From: Ruegeria arenilitoris
GTDB taxonomy: Bacteria > Pseudomonadota > Alphaproteobacteria > Rhodobacterales > Rhodobacteraceae
DNA length: 64,000 bases
NCBI RefSeq assembly: GCF_013032445.1
Contig: NZ_WQCA01000008.1
Location: 124,001 to 188,000, forward strand
Direction: 5' to 3'
Made by a program: the position numbers and the translations under genes. Numbering within the stretch: position 1 is the stretch's first letter; the number at the start of each line of letters is the position of its first letter. Shown one piece after another: positions 19,995 to 29,977 of this stretch. Under the pieces are notes generated by a model that saw only the letters and a program-made list of their open reading frames with translations, had not been told where the DNA came from and did no database searches.

Positions 19995-21314
19995 TCAATT
20001 CTGCAATGGCCCCCATGACGGATCGCTGCCACCATCCGGGGTGCGCACCGGGCGCAGGTTCCGGCCCGAGATATCCACCGAATACAGCGTCGCACGGCCG
20101 CTGGCCCCCTGCGTTTCGCGGGTGAACATGATGACCCGGCCGTTGGGCGACCACGTGGGCCCTTCGTCAAGGAACGACGAGGTCAGAAGACGCTCTTCAC
20201 TGCCATCGGTGCGCATAACGCCGATATGGAACCGGCCCTTGTTCTGCTTGGTGAACGCAATCAGGTCCCCGCGCGGCGACCAGACCGGCGTGCCATAGCG
20301 GCCTTGTCCGAAACTGATCCGGGTCGCCTCGCCACCATTTGCGGGCATGATATACAGCTGCGGCGTACCGGACCGGTCGCTTTCGAACACGATCTGAGAG
20401 CCGTCCGGCGAATAGCTGGGCGCGGTTTCAATCGCTGGCGTGTTGGTCAGGCGAACGCTCTGGCCCGAGGCGATATCCATCTTCCACAGATCGGTATTGC
20501 CGCCCTGAATCAGCGAATAAACGATCGAGCGTCCGTCAGGTGAGAAACGCGGAGAAAAGCTCATCGTGCCGTCTTGCGTTGCCAACTCAGTCCGGCGGAC
20601 GCGGTCCACGTCCAGAACATAAATGCGCGGCTGGCCGGTTTCATAGCTTGTATAAAGCAGCCGGTCGCCCGTCGGCGAAAAGCGCGGGGCGAGAACAATG
20701 GCGGCACTATCGGTCAGGTACTGCACGTTTGCGCCGTCGTAATCCATGATCGCCAAACGTTTCTGACGCTGATCCTTGGGTCCGCTTTCCGACACAAATG
20801 CCACACGGCTATCGAAATAGGCACCCTCACCGGTGATCCGGCTGTAGACCTGATCAGCCACCTTGTGCGCCATGCGCCGCCAGCCGTCGGTGGTGCCTGC
20901 AAATTGCAGACCATTGCCCAGTTCCTGACCCGAGAACACATCCCACACCCGGAACCGTACCGTCAGGCGGTTGCCCGAGACGCTCACGGCGCCTGTCACC
21001 AGTGCCTCGGCATTGATGGCTTTCCAGTCGGCAAACTGAACCGGGGCCTCGAAACTGCTGACCCGGCTGATGAAAGCCTCGGGCGAGATTTCTCGGAACA
21101 GCCCAGTACCGGTCAGATCGGCCGCAACGACCCGAGAGATGTCATTGGCGTATTGCGTCGCCGCTGGCCCATCGGGCACAAAGTTCGGCACGGCAAAGGG
21201 CAAGGGTTCGATGATCCCCTGATCCAGTTCCAGACGCAGCGGTCCGCTCTGGGCGTATACCGGTGCCGCCAAAATCGTCAGGCCAAGCAACAGGCTGGTC
21301 AGAAATCTCATCAT
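19995..21314 (-). CDS. tolB: Tol-Pal system beta-propeller protein TolB
   Basis: A periplasmic protein of 439 residues with a signal peptide ending near VYAQ (residue 22). An N-terminal domain is followed by a six-bladed beta-propeller of WD40-like repeats, recognisable as repeated FSPDG.. and SPxG motifs (for example [15 protein letters not shown] and [18 protein letters not shown]). It binds Pal and carries the signal from TolA. The start overlaps the tolA stop by four bases, so the genes are translationally coupled. Confidence 0.96.
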   Translation of the reverse strand: MMRFLTSLLLGLTILAAPVYAQSGPLRLELDQGIIEPLPFAVPNFVPDGPAATQYANDISRVVAADLTGTGLFREISPEAFISRVSSFEAPVQFADWKAINAEALVTGAVSVSGNRLTVRFRVWDVFSGQELGNGLQFAGTTDGWRRMAHKVADQVYSRITGEGAYFDSRVAFVSESGPKDQRQKRLAIMDYDGANVQYLTDSAAIVLAPRFSPTGDRLLYTSYETGQPRIYVLDVDRVRRTELATQDGTMSFSPRFSPDGRSIVYSLIQGGNTDLWKMDIASGQSVRLTNTPAIETAPSYSPDGSQIVFESDRSGTPQLYIMPANGGEATRISFGQGRYGTPVWSPRGDLIAFTKQNKGRFHIGVMRTDGSEERLLTSSFLDEGPTWSPNGRVIMFTRETQGASGRATLYSVDISGRNLRPVRTPDGGSDPSWGPLQN

Positions 21315-22408
21315 TTTATCCGCATCCTCTCGGGATTGAATGTAATCTCAATATCCCGCCATTGATCATATTTGTCAGCGGGCAGGGTGTATCCTTTGGC
21401 GCCGCAGCGCAAAATTGCTCGTCTGGCAGCCTCATAGGCTTGTTTCGCCGCTCCGGCAGACTCGCCAGAGCTATCGATCATGCGCAGGCTACCGCCGACG
21501 ATCTTGCCGTCCTGAGTCAGCGAAAACCCTACAACCACAACGGTTTGAAGTGCATCCGTGGACAAGGACCCCACATTCCAGCACTTCGAAACAGCCAGAC
21601 GCATGGCGTCTTTCTCACCGCTGGTCAGCGGCGGGCCTGAGGGTTCACCGCCCTGCCCCAACGCTTCGGCTAAGGCATCGTCAATTGCGGTGTCGCTCTG
21701 CGCAGGCTCGGGCGGCGTCTGCTCCTGTTCCTCAGCCACTTCGGGTTGCGCCGGAGGTGCAGGCCGGTTCGGCCGCACCCGAGGCCGCGGAGAGGTGCGC
21801 GGAGCGTTCTCTTTTGTTTCTTCAGCCTCGGTCACGATCTCATCGGTCGCCTCTTCCGGGGCGGTCTGATCCTGCTGTTCCTCTTGGGTTTCGGCCCCTT
21901 CGTCCAGCGACACGGCGGGCGTCTCAACCTCATCCGGCTGCGCCTCGGGCGGTGGCGGGGCGATGGGTTCCGGTGCGACCTTGTCGGCAGGGCGCGGCTG
22001 CGCCTCGGGCCCCGGCGGCACCGGCAGCACTTCGGTCACAGGCTCGGGCTGCTCAAGCGTCGGGGGTTCTTCGACCACTTCTGGTTCAGGCGGTACTTCC
22101 ACTGGATCGGGTACCGGATCGGGTTCCGGTTCAGGGGGCGTCACGACTTCGGGCGGGGTCAGTTCCTCTTCCACCGTCTCAGGTGGGACCACCTCGTCCT
22201 CGGGCGTTTCGGGTTGCTGCAAAGCAGTAGGGGTTGGCACGTCGGGCGCGTCACGTTGTGCTGTCATCGCCGCGAATTGTTCACCCGTGATCACCGACAC
22301 CTCCTGCACCGCCATAGGCAAAGGTTCGGACCGGAACGTACCGCCGAAAAAGGCCCATCCAATCAAAGCGACGTGGGCAAATGCCGAGATCTTGGTGCCG
22401 GTATCCAC
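21311..22408 (-). CDS. tolA: Tol-Pal system protein TolA
   Basis: A 365-residue inner-membrane protein that spans the periplasm. One N-terminal membrane helix is present (about 8-24, [15 protein letters not shown]). A very long Pro/Glu-rich linker of about 200 residues replaces the Ala/Lys-rich helix of enteric TolA. The C-terminal TonB-like domain (about 255-365) ends with [14 protein letters not shown]. It is energised by TolQ-TolR. Identity comes from position and architecture. The linker composition makes sequence matches short, as is usual in Rhodobacterales. Confidence 0.92.
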   Translation of the reverse strand: MDTGTKISAFAHVALIGWAFFGGTFRSEPLPMAVQEVSVITGEQFAAMTAQRDAPDVPTPTALQQPETPEDEVVPPETVEEELTPPEVVTPPEPEPDPVPDPVEVPPEPEVVEEPPTLEQPEPVTEVLPVPPGPEAQPRPADKVAPEPIAPPPPEAQPDEVETPAVSLDEGAETQEEQQDQTAPEEATDEIVTEAEETKENAPRTSPRPRVRPNRPAPPAQPEVAEEQEQTPPEPAQSDTAIDDALAEALGQGGEPSGPPLTSGEKDAMRLAVSKCWNVGSLSTDALQTVVVVGFSLTQDGKIVGGSLRMIDSSGESAGAAKQAYEAARRAILRCGAKGYTLPADKYDQWRDIEITFNPERMRIK

Positions 22409-22417
22409 CGCGCGGCC

Positions 22418-22894
22418 TCACTCTCCACCTTCGTCCAGCGCTGGCCCGCCGGTGTCCGTCACCAGGCCCACATTGGAAAACCCGCCCGCGTTTAGCGCAC
22501 CCATGATCTGCATCACCTGTGCATACGGGATCGCCCCGTCGGCCCGTAGGAACACGCGGTCACTGCTGCGTTCGGACGCGATGGCGCGCAGCTTGCCAAT
22601 AAGTTCTTCACGCACAACATCCGTGGTCTGAATCTGCACCCGGCCATCTGCGGTCAGCGTCACGGTCAAGGGTTCTTCGTTGTCGCCGGGCAAGGCACTG
22701 GCCGCTGTTTTCGGCAGATCAACCGGCACTCCGACGGTCAGCAGTGGGGCCGCCACCATGAAGATGATCAGCAACACCAGCATGACGTCGACAAACGGCG
22801 TCACGTTGATCTCGGCCATCGGCTGAGCGCGACCGCGACGTCGCCCGCGTCTACGCCCGTTCCCGCCGCTGTTTTGCTGAACCGCCGCGCCCAT
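22418..22894 (-). CDS. tolR: Tol-Pal system proton-channel subunit TolR
   Basis: A 158-residue ExbD/TolR-family protein. The start at 22894 follows the tolQ stop by one base. A longer version would run into tolQ. An Arg-rich N-terminus (RRRGRRRGRAQP) precedes MAEINVTPFVDVMLVLLIIF, in which the membrane Asp is the proton-coupling residue. A periplasmic domain follows. It forms the TolQRA motor with its neighbours. Confidence 0.95.
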   Translation of the reverse strand: MGAAVQQNSGGNGRRRGRRRGRAQPMAEINVTPFVDVMLVLLIIFMVAAPLLTVGVPVDLPKTAASALPGDNEEPLTVTLTADGRVQIQTTDVVREELIGKLRAIASERSSDRVFLRADGAIPYAQVMQIMGALNAGGFSNVGLVTDTGGPALDEGGE

Positions 22895-22895
22895 G

Positions 22896-23591
22896 TCAGC
22901 TATCCAATTGCCGCGACAGAATAGTGGCGAATTCGTCAGCGAAGGCCTCATAGCCGCCGACGATCCGGTCACTGTCCGCGCTGAGCTTGTTGTAGAAAAT
23001 CACCGCCGGAATCGCGGCCAGCAGGCCGAGCCCGGTGGCCAGCAGCGCCTCGGCAATACCCGGCGCGACGACGGCCAAATTGGTGTTCTGCTGCTCGGCG
23101 ATCTCGATGAAGGCGTTCATGATACCCCAAACGGTACCGAACAGACCGATAAACGGCGCAGTTGAGCCAACAGTTGCCAAAATGGACAGACCCTTTTGCA
23201 ACCCCTCAGCTTCTTTCGCGATGGCCACGTCCATCGAGCGGTCGATCCGCGCCGTGGCCCCTGCAATCAGCCCGCCATCGGTGCGATGAGACCGCCGCCA
23301 TTCAATCATGCCTGACGCAAATATTTTCTCGGAACTACCGTCTGGCTGAGTACCGATCTGTTCGAACAACTCATCAAGAGGATTTCCCGACCAGAAGCTT
23401 TCGTCAAACACCTGCGCCTCACGACGGGCAGCGCGGTAGTTAATGAGCTTTTGAATGATAATCGCCCAGGACCAGATCGATGCGCCAACCAGCATAAGCA
23501 TCACCAGTTTGACGATAAAGGTTGCGCGGGCATAAAGCCCCCACAGGGAGAAGTCGATCTCCTGCGCCAGCGCCAGCGTTTCAGCTTCCAT
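22896..23591 (-). CDS. tolQ: Tol-Pal system proton-channel subunit TolQ
   Basis: A 231-residue MotA/TolQ/ExbB-family inner-membrane protein. The start at 23591 (MEAETLALAQEIDFSLWGLY) matches the family. An ATG 17 codons upstream would add a Lys/Gln-rich leader. Three membrane helices lie near 20-45, 140-165 and 175-200, with GSTAPFIGLFGTVWGIM and ATGLGLLAAIPAV as conserved channel segments. It stops one base before tolR begins. Confidence 0.96.
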   Translation of the reverse strand: MEAETLALAQEIDFSLWGLYARATFIVKLVMLMLVGASIWSWAIIIQKLINYRAARREAQVFDESFWSGNPLDELFEQIGTQPDGSSEKIFASGMIEWRRSHRTDGGLIAGATARIDRSMDVAIAKEAEGLQKGLSILATVGSTAPFIGLFGTVWGIMNAFIEIAEQQNTNLAVVAPGIAEALLATGLGLLAAIPAVIFYNKLSADSDRIVGGYEAFADEFATILSRQLDS

Positions 23592-23698
23592 GAACCTGCT
23601 CTTTTTTGCCTGATAGCCGTTGGTTTGGCTTTGTTTTGCCAAACGCTAACCCAGATGGTCCTGAAAAGCCAACAGAACCACCCCAACGCCGCAATTTG

Positions 23699-24124
23699 TT
23701 ACAATAATGCGCGAATCTCTGCCGGAAGCCGCACCGGTTTGCCCTGCGCATTCATGCAAACAGCGGTGACTGTGGCGCGAAAAACCTCGGTCTCGCCCCG
23801 CTTTATCAACTGCCCCATGGTCAGCCGCACGCCCGAACGGGACAGAAAGCGGGTTTCGATGGTCAGTTCGTCCTCGAACTTGGCGGTTGCCAGATAATCC
23901 GCCTCGATCCGCCGAATGACCCAGACAACCCCATCATCGCGCATGGCATTCTGGTCATTACCCAAACGGCGTACGTAATCCGACCGGGCCCGTTCGATAT
24001 ATTTCAGATAATTCGCGTGATAGACCACGCCGCCCATGTCGGTATCTTCATAATAAACCCGAACCCGGTAGATATGCGTGTGCTCAGCTGAGGTGCTTTC
24101 GGCCATGGTCACGAATCCGATCAT
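23699..24124 (-). CDS. ybgC: Acyl-CoA thioesterase YbgC, Tol-Pal associated
   Basis: A hot-dog-fold thioesterase of 141 residues. The signature RVYYEDTDMGGVVYHANYLK contains the active-site Asp of the 4HBT family, followed by ERARSDYVRRLG. YbgC is regularly the first gene of the tol-pal cluster and is thought to act on acyl-CoA or ACP in phospholipid metabolism. Starts at 24124 and 24106 (MAESTSAEH) are both possible and neither has a strong ribosome site. TolQ begins 107 bases downstream. Confidence 0.94.
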   Translation of the reverse strand: MIGFVTMAESTSAEHTHIYRVRVYYEDTDMGGVVYHANYLKYIERARSDYVRRLGNDQNAMRDDGVVWVIRRIEADYLATAKFEDELTIETRFLSRSGVRLTMGQLIKRGETEVFRATVTAVCMNAQGKPVRLPAEIRALL

Positions 24125-24304
24125 TCAATCATCTTTAATCGTCTGGCTCGGGACGAGCCGCACCCTCAACAGATGCACGCGCGTCAACGGTCCTGCAATC
24201 CCTGCGGGACTACAATTTTCACGCCACACGGTACTCGGTATCGAAATCCCAAAGATTGCCGACTAACCTGCCCAAATTGGGATGCGAACGTAACAGGTGA
24301 TTGA

Positions 24305-26011
24305 ATGGCCGGAAATCAGAGAAAAAAGGGCAAACTTTCGCTTCCCATCCTGCAGGGCGTCCTGCCAATCAATCGCGCTATGCTTCCAACCGAAGTTCTG
24401 GCCGGGTTGACCTTCGCCTGCCTCGCGATCCCCGAGGTCATGGGCTACACTAAAATCGCCGGCACCCCAGTGGTAACGGGGCTTTACACGATACTGATCC
24501 CGATGGCCTTGTTCGCCTTGTTCGGATCATCGAGGCACCTTGTGGTGGGGGCGGACTCGGCTACAGCGGCAATCACGGCATCGGCGCTAGCAGGCATGGC
24601 AGTCTCCGGGTCGTCCGAGTATCTGGCACTGGCTTCACTGTTGGCGCTGATGGCGGCGGCTCTGTTGATTGCCGCGCGGCTTGTCGGTCTTGGGTTTCTA
24701 GCGGATTTCCTGTCGCGCACGGTGTTGGTCGGCTTTTTGACGGGCGTGGGCATTCAAGTGGCCACCGGAGAAATACCGGGAATGCTGGGCATCGACGGCG
24801 CAGGCCACGGCACCATCGCCAAGCTTAGGGACGTCGCCCAGCATTTCGGTCAAACACACTGGCCAACCGTTGCCGTATCCATAGCAGTGCTGGCGGTTGT
24901 CATCGGGAGCAAACGCCTGTCACCCAAACTTCCCGGCCCCCTGTTCGCAATATTGGGTGTCATTCTGTGCAGTTGGGCCTTTCAGTTCAGCGGATCCGGA
25001 ATTGGCGTTCTTGGCACGGTTCCCAGCGGCCTGCCTGCCCTGTCGATCCCGGATGTGGATTGGAGTTGGTCTCTGTTCAAACAACTGCTCCCCACCGCGT
25101 TGTCCATCTTTGTTGTGATCCTTGCCCAAAGTGCTGCTACCTCGCGCGCTTACGCTGCGCGATATGAAGACAAGTTCAGCGAGAATACAGATCTTGTCGG
25201 GCTGGGGCTGGCCAATCTGGGCGCGGCCTTCACCGGAACTTTCGTGGTCAACGGCAGCCCCACCAAGACCGAGATGGTGGCCAGCGCCGGGGGGCGCAGC
25301 CAGATCGCACAACTTACCACGGTTGCGATTGTCCTTGTGGTGATTCTGTTTCTGACCGGCCCTCTCGCGTTTTTGCCGAACGCCGCGCTGTCGGCCGTGG
25401 TGTTCCTGATTGGCGTCAAGCTGATCGACCTCAAAGGGCTCGCCGCCATATACCGGCAGGCCCGATCCGAATTCTGGATCGCAATCGCCACCGCCGCCGT
25501 GGTCGTTCTGGTTGGCGTCGAACAAGGGATTCTCTTTGCAATGGTCTTGTCGCTGATCGACCACACGCGTCGGGGCTATCGCCCTAAAAACGCGGTGATC
25601 GTCAAAAGCACTGATGGTGGCTGGCACACTCAACCCATTAAAACGCCGAACCAGTTCGAACCCGGACTGGTAATCTATCGGTTCTCTCACAGCCTGTATT
25701 ACGCCAACACGCAACGCCTGTCGGATGAGGTCGCAATGATCGTGGACCAATCCGACCCACCGCTGCGCTGGTTTTGTATCGAAGCCTCTGCCATTGATGA
25801 TATCGACTTTACTGCAGGTTACACGCTGCGCAGCATCCACGACCTGCTAAAGCCCAGAAACATCAAACTGGTCTTTTTGCTCGTCGAACCCAATGTCCGG
25901 AAGGAACTCGATCGCTACGGAATCACCGATATGGTCGGGGTAGACGCTTACTTCGAAACAGGGAACGCCTTGGTCGAGGCGTTTCATCAGGCGAACAAAC
26001 CACCTGCCTAA
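24305..26011 (+). CDS. SulP-family inorganic anion transporter with STAS domain
   Basis: A 568-residue SLC26/SulP secondary transporter. It starts with the Sulfate_transp domain (LPTEVLAGLTFACLAIPEVMGYTKIAGTP), with about 10-14 hydrophobic segments across residues 25-420. A cytoplasmic STAS domain follows (about 440-560, LVIYRFSHSLYYANTQR). Members carry sulfate, bicarbonate or dicarboxylates, and the substrate cannot be read here. It is the only plus-strand gene between ybgC and ruvB and reads toward the unknown gene at 26015, with a 3-base gap. An uninformative 180-base gap precedes it. Confidence 0.92.
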   Translation: MAGNQRKKGKLSLPILQGVLPINRAMLPTEVLAGLTFACLAIPEVMGYTKIAGTPVVTGLYTILIPMALFALFGSSRHLVVGADSATAAITASALAGMAVSGSSEYLALASLLALMAAALLIAARLVGLGFLADFLSRTVLVGFLTGVGIQVATGEIPGMLGIDGAGHGTIAKLRDVAQHFGQTHWPTVAVSIAVLAVVIGSKRLSPKLPGPLFAILGVILCSWAFQFSGSGIGVLGTVPSGLPALSIPDVDWSWSLFKQLLPTALSIFVVILAQSAATSRAYAARYEDKFSENTDLVGLGLANLGAAFTGTFVVNGSPTKTEMVASAGGRSQIAQLTTVAIVLVVILFLTGPLAFLPNAALSAVVFLIGVKLIDLKGLAAIYRQARSEFWIAIATAAVVVLVGVEQGILFAMVLSLIDHTRRGYRPKNAVIVKSTDGGWHTQPIKTPNQFEPGLVIYRFSHSLYYANTQRLSDEVAMIVDQSDPPLRWFCIEASAIDDIDFTAGYTLRSIHDLLKPRNIKLVFLLVEPNVRKELDRYGITDMVGVDAYFETGNALVEAFHQANKPPA

Positions 26012-26014
26012 GGC

Positions 26015-26644
26015 CTACTGAACCTGTTTCATCCGCGCAAACAGCCGCAACGCATGAGATGCGTCCTGTGCCGCTCCCGGCAGGACCGGATCATAGGAGG
26101 CCCGGATAAGTTCGGCGATATCAGGGCGCAGGACGGTTGTGCCTCCGGCCACGGCCAGAGGGGACTGAGACCGAAACGCAGTATCCGACCACAGCAAAAC
26201 CGTCTGCACCACCTGGCTCAGCGCCAGTGTCTCAGCAGGAACCTTGGACATCTCTTTGTCCATCCGCAGAAAGACAAAGGCCGCACGAATCGTGCCATCT
26301 TCCTCGAACCGGAAGACCCGGTACTGGTTGGCATCCGCAGCAACCAACCGCTCCACCAAAGGCGCAAGATCAGGGATCAACCGGTCCAAATCGGGAACCT
26401 CCAGCAGCTCCTGCCATTCGCGGAAGAAAAAGACCATGCTATTGGCGCCAAGTTCGAGATCGGTCTCGGCCATCTTGTGCCCGGCCAGCGCCACCACCGC
26501 CTCGAACGCGCCCTTGACGGTGGCCAGAGTTTCATCCTCAACGCCAAAGACGATGGGCACGATAGGTCGCCCCCAGCGGGCAAACAGAAATTCACCACTT
26601 TCGCGGGTGAACAAAGCCTGGATGTCTTCGGGGGTCACGCCCAA
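26015..26644 (-). CDS. Conserved hypothetical soluble protein
   Basis: A 209-residue protein that I do not recognise. It has no signal peptide or membrane segment. It is rich in hydrophobic and acidic residues, with beta-strand-like segments (PIVPIVFGVEDET, YRVFRFEEDG) and helices. It lies 57 bases after ruvB on the same strand and may be cotranscribed with ruvCAB. It reads through real coding composition in the same style as its neighbours. The function is unknown. Confidence 0.75.
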   Translation of the reverse strand: MGVTPEDIQALFTRESGEFLFARWGRPIVPIVFGVEDETLATVKGAFEAVVALAGHKMAETDLELGANSMVFFFREWQELLEVPDLDRLIPDLAPLVERLVAADANQYRVFRFEEDGTIRAAFVFLRMDKEMSKVPAETLALSQVVQTVLLWSDTAFRSQSPLAVAGGTTVLRPDIAELIRASYDPVLPGAAQDASHALRLFARMKQVQ

Positions 26645-26701
26645 TCCTTCATCTTTTCGAAAAAACTCTCGCCAAAGGCATAAAATCTCTGACGCCCGGC
26701 T

Positions 26702-27721
26702 TCAACCAAACAGATCGCTTTGCCCCCTAGGGGCAGCCATTCCGAGATGCGTCCATGCCTTTTGCGCCAGCATCCGACCGCGCGGCGTGCGCTGAATCAA
26801 ACCCTGTTGCAACAGATAGGGCTCAATCACCTCTTCCAGCGAATCCCGGCTTTCCGACAGGGCCGCGGACAAGGTCTCAATCCCCACCGGACCACCTGCA
26901 TAGTTCTCGGCGATCAGCTTCAGATATCGCCGGTCCGCACCATCCAGACCCAGATTGTCGACGCCCAACCGAGTCAACGCCCCGTCTGCCAGTTCACGAG
27001 TGATCCGACCATCGCCTTCGACGATGGCAAAATCCACCACACGCCGCAGCAGCCGCCCTGCAATCCGTGGGGTTCCACGAGACCGGCGGGCGATCTCACG
27101 TGCACCCTCATCGTCAGCGGGCGCTCCCAGCTTGCGGGCGTTGCGGGTGACGATCTCGTGCAACTCATCGACCGTGTAGAACTGCAGGCGCGTCGGAATA
27201 CCGAACCGGTCGCGCAGAGGCGTGGTCAGCAGGCCCATTCGCGTGGTCGCACCAACCAGCGTAAAGGGCTGCAACTCGATCCGAACCGTGCGTGCGGCGG
27301 GGCCTTCGCCGATCACCAGATCCAGCTCGAAATCCTCCATCGCCGGATACAGAACCTCTTCGACCGCCGGATTCAGACGGTGAATTTCGTCGATGAACAG
27401 AACATCCCGCGATTCCAGATTGGTCAGGATCGCCGCCAGGTCCCCTGCCTTGGCCAGCACCGGCCCCGAGGTCATGCGAAAATTCACCCCCAACTCGCGC
27501 GCCATGATCTGAGCCAGCGTGGTCTTACCCAACCCCGGAGGGCCATGGAACAGCGTATGGTCCATCGCCTCGCCCCGCTGTCGGGCGGATTGGATAAATA
27601 TACGCAGGTTGGCGCGTGCCTCGGCCTGACCTATGAATTCGTCCAACCCCTGCGGACGCAGGGCGCGGTCATTGTCCTCGGGCAGCGGGTCCGGGCGCAG
27701 GGCGGGATCGGCATCTACCAT
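26702..27721 (-). CDS. ruvB: Holliday junction branch migration helicase RuvB
   Basis: The 339-residue AAA motor that drives branch migration with RuvA. The Walker A GPPGLGKT is at 60-67, Walker B in [10 protein letters not shown] near 110-118, sensor and Arg-finger regions in [18 protein letters not shown], and a C-terminal winged helix with [17 protein letters not shown]. The N-terminus [11 protein letters not shown] is standard. RuvB starts 4 bases after ruvA on the minus strand. Confidence 0.98.
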   Translation of the reverse strand: MVDADPALRPDPLPEDNDRALRPQGLDEFIGQAEARANLRIFIQSARQRGEAMDHTLFHGPPGLGKTTLAQIMARELGVNFRMTSGPVLAKAGDLAAILTNLESRDVLFIDEIHRLNPAVEEVLYPAMEDFELDLVIGEGPAARTVRIELQPFTLVGATTRMGLLTTPLRDRFGIPTRLQFYTVDELHEIVTRNARKLGAPADDEGAREIARRSRGTPRIAGRLLRRVVDFAIVEGDGRITRELADGALTRLGVDNLGLDGADRRYLKLIAENYAGGPVGIETLSAALSESRDSLEEVIEPYLLQQGLIQRTPRGRMLAQKAWTHLGMAAPRGQSDLFG

Positions 27722-27725
27722 TCAG

Positions 27726-28403
27726 TCACCCTTTCGGTGCAAGCAGTTTCAGCGCCGCGCGGATCAGATCGGCCTCACCCGCATCTGGCAGGCTCGCCGC
27801 TGCTTCGGCCACGGCAGAGGCGGCGTCGGATGGTCCATACCCCAGATTGGACAGGGCCGACAATGCGCCTGCCGACGCCGCAGCCGACCCCGAGGCCGGT
27901 TGCGCCGCCCGCTTTGGCGTCGGTGCGGGTTCGGACGACTCGACGACCTCCAAGGCGGGTCCGTCCATCGCCTCGGTCACGGTTCCACCCATCGCCATCA
28001 CACCCGGCGCCTTGTCCTTGAGGTCCAGCACGATCCGTTGCGCCGTTTTCGGCCCCACGCCCTTGGCCGCCTTGACCGCACCCCAGTCACCCAGAGCAAT
28101 TGCCCGGCTGACCCCATCCGGTCCCAGCGCAGACAGAATGGCCAGCGAGACCTTGGCACCAACCCCCTGAACCGAGCACAGAAGGCGGTGCCATTCCTTC
28201 TCGACCAGCGACAGGAAACCATAAAGCTGCATCAGGTCTTCGCGCACAACCATATCGGTGTAGATCGAAACCGCCTCACCCACACCCGGCAACACCGCCA
28301 TGGTCCGTTCCGAGCAATAAACGATGTACCCAACCCCGCGCACGTCGATCAGCACGTGATCCGCCGCGCGATAATCCAGCCGCCCTGTCAGTTTTCCGAT
28401 CAT
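27726..28403 (-). CDS. ruvA: Holliday junction DNA-binding subunit RuvA
   Basis: A 225-residue tetrameric protein that binds four-way junctions. Domain I starts [26 protein letters not shown], the two helix-hairpin-helix motifs are in [16 protein letters not shown] and [19 protein letters not shown], and a small C-terminal domain (about 180-225) contacts RuvB. The linker is Ala/Ser-rich and long. The start overlaps the ruvC stop by four bases. Confidence 0.97.
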   Translation of the reverse strand: MIGKLTGRLDYRAADHVLIDVRGVGYIVYCSERTMAVLPGVGEAVSIYTDMVVREDLMQLYGFLSLVEKEWHRLLCSVQGVGAKVSLAILSALGPDGVSRAIALGDWGAVKAAKGVGPKTAQRIVLDLKDKAPGVMAMGGTVTEAMDGPALEVVESSEPAPTPKRAAQPASGSAAASAGALSALSNLGYGPSDAASAVAEAAASLPDAGEADLIRAALKLLAPKG

Positions 28404-28897
28404 GCCTGCACCTCTTTCATCCGCGCCTGTGGCGCTGCGCCGTAATACGAGTGACAGATGGCAATCGCCAGAGCATCCGCCGCGTCCGCGCCCTTGGGCT
28501 GACAGCCCGGCAATTGCAGTTTCACCATGTGCAGAACTTGCTCTTTCTCGGCATGACCGACACCCACGACAGTTTTCTTGACCCGGTTGGGCGCATATTC
28601 CCCCACCGGCAACCCGGCCTGCGCCAAGGTCAGCAACGCCACGCCGCGGGCCTGACCCAGCTTCAACGTCCCGGCCCCGTCCTTGTTGACGAAGGTCTGC
28701 TCGATGGCAGCTTGGTCGGGCTGATGTTCGGCAATGACCTCAACGATCTGGTTGTGCAGCGACAACAACCGTTCGCCCAAATCATCGCCATCGGATTTGC
28801 ACAAACCATTCGCAACATGGCTCAGGCGGCTGCCATGCGATTCGATGACGCCCCATCCCAGGGTCCTGAGCCCCGGATCAATGCCCAGAATTCGCAT
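28400..28897 (-). CDS. ruvC: Crossover junction endodeoxyribonuclease RuvC
   Basis: The 165-residue Holliday junction resolvase. All four acidic catalytic residues are at the family positions: Asp7, Glu66, Asp138 and Asp141. The start at 28897 ([16 protein letters not shown]) is the family N-terminus. An ATG 17 codons upstream adds a Lys/Arg-rich extension and is rejected. It leads the ruvC-ruvA-ruvB operon. I see no GTTC-N7-GTTC type SOS box directly upstream. Confidence 0.97.
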   Translation of the reverse strand: MRILGIDPGLRTLGWGVIESHGSRLSHVANGLCKSDGDDLGERLLSLHNQIVEVIAEHQPDQAAIEQTFVNKDGAGTLKLGQARGVALLTLAQAGLPVGEYAPNRVKKTVVGVGHAEKEQVLHMVKLQLPGCQPKGADAADALAIAICHSYYGAAPQARMKEVQA

Positions 28898-29231
28898 TTT
28901 TTGCCTCAGCCTGCTCGGGTTTTTGTGGTCTTTCTTTCGGATTAGCACGAAGCGTGAACATTTTCCAAGCGAATTGACCCCGCGCCTGAAAACGACACGC
29001 CTGTCCCAAGGGCGACAAAACGGCCTGTTTGCGACTGCAGAAAGTCTGAATTCGACACGTTATATGAACACCTAATGGTCTATAAATTAACGGTTTTTAA
29101 GGATTTAGAACCCTTGCAAAAAACGCATAGGACACATGCAATTTCCGCACTTGCACGGCCAGATCGACAGGACTAGATGGCGCGTACATCAGATGATTAA
29201 AAATTAAACACTAACCAGAAGGAAACAGGAT
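28898..29231. other. Intergenic region between divergent ruvC and DUF1127 genes
   Basis: The 334 bases are AT-rich toward the DUF1127 gene and hold no plausible coding region or RNA gene that I recognise. Both promoters must be here. A TTAA-N6-TTAA pair at 29087-29100 is one base short of the CtrA spacing. AT-rich bases 29195-29215 precede the ribosome site. Confidence 0.5.
29114..29142 (+). promoter_or_regulatory. Possible sigma70-type promoter of the DUF1127 gene
   Basis: TTGCAA, a 17-base spacer and TGCAAT. Each hexamer matches four of six consensus bases. It would give a leader of about 80 bases. Weak support. Confidence 0.3.
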
Positions 29232-29444
29232 ATGGCTGCACTGGACACCACCCGCACCACCACTGGCTCGTTCGGCCTCGTCGGCCGTATCGGCGTAACT
29301 TTCGCATCGGTTGTTAACGCCGTTGTTGAATGGAACGACGCTCGCGTAACACGCAACGTGCTGAACGGTCTGACGGATCGCGAACTGGACGATATCGGTA
29401 TGTGCCGCGGTGATATTGACCTCGTGGCAGAAGGTCGTCTCTAA
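29232..29444 (+). CDS. Small DUF1127 domain protein
   Basis: A 70-residue protein with the DUF1127 core WNDARVTRNVLNGLTDRELDDIGMCRGDIDLV in the second half. The pattern of an aromatic, Arg, then LTDREL..IG..R is diagnostic. Members are small, Arg-rich and abundant in alphaproteobacteria. Some affect RNA turnover, phosphate or carbon signalling, but a role here is unknown. A GAAGGAAACAGGAT ribosome site precedes the ATG, and a strong terminator follows at 29483, so it is a single-gene transcript. Confidence 0.9.
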   Translation: MAALDTTRTTTGSFGLVGRIGVTFASVVNAVVEWNDARVTRNVLNGLTDRELDDIGMCRGDIDLVAEGRL

Positions 29445-29482
29445 GAGACACCCACCACTCACGCGCCCTTTGGGCACAACAG

Positions 29483-29517
29483 AACGCCGCGCATTTCACA
29501 ATGTGCGGCGTTTCTCG
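29483..29517 (+). terminator. Rho-independent terminator of the DUF1127 gene
   Basis: Inverted repeat AACGCCGCGCAT / ATGTGCGGCGTT (one G-U type mismatch), with a 6-base loop and a TTTCTCGTTC tail. The arms begin and end with A/T, so it can also serve the converging gene that ends at 29533. Confidence 0.75.
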
Positions 29518-29532
29518 TTCATATTGACTGGT

Positions 29533-29877
29533 TCAGCGGAGATAGCTGCTAACTTGCGCCGCAAGAAACTTAGAGACAGGGTCGACCTGCATCACCCATG
29601 CCCCCGCCTTTTCAACAGAGGTGCCTTCGGCCAAACTATCGACGCGGTACTGATAGGCCGACGCACCGAGGCTTGTCAGCAGAAAGACCTTGAACGCGAA
29701 CAGGCCCAGGAAACACCCCATAAGCGCCTTTAACGGTACTGCGGATTTGACCCGTTGCGGTTTCATAACCACAAGGCCATCCTTGCGCATCGTGGCGCGA
29801 TAACCCCGGCTCAGCTTGGCGTGCTTTTTGTTCAGGCGATGAACGCGCTGATCGAATTCCAGTTGTTTTCCCGTCAT
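29533..29877 (-). CDS. Small single-pass membrane protein of unknown function
   Basis: A 114-residue protein. The start at 29877 has a GGAGG ribosome site 6-7 bases upstream, while a start at 29940 lacks one. It has a basic N-terminal half (QRVHRLNKKHAKLSRGYRATMRKDG), one hydrophobic helix at about 48-70 and a C-terminal soluble tail. I do not recognise it. It reads opposite to prmA's upstream neighbour group and is 100 bases after prmA ends, on the same strand as prmA. Confidence 0.7.
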   Translation of the reverse strand: MTGKQLEFDQRVHRLNKKHAKLSRGYRATMRKDGLVVMKPQRVKSAVPLKALMGCFLGLFAFKVFLLTSLGASAYQYRVDSLAEGTSVEKAGAWVMQVDPVSKFLAAQVSSYLR

Positions 29878-29977
29878 GGCAGCCTCCAAAAAAACCGCCC
29901 CCCGTAACCACGTCATGACGGTAGCCACAGATTGCGACAAAAAAGAGGCGGGAATCCACGAAACTCCTGCAAATGGC

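Noticed and set aside
21415..22631. Several long Gly/Ser/Arg-rich plus-strand frames opposite tolA and tolR
   Set aside because: Their composition comes from reading the Pro/Glu-rich TolA linker backward. No start site or family supports them.
29087..29100. A CtrA site before the DUF1127 gene
   Set aside because: The TTAA pair has 6, not 7, bases between them, so it does not fit the full box.
28898..29231. An SOS (LexA) box before ruvC
   Set aside because: No GTTC-N7-GTTC or GAAC-N7-GAAC pair was found in the gap.
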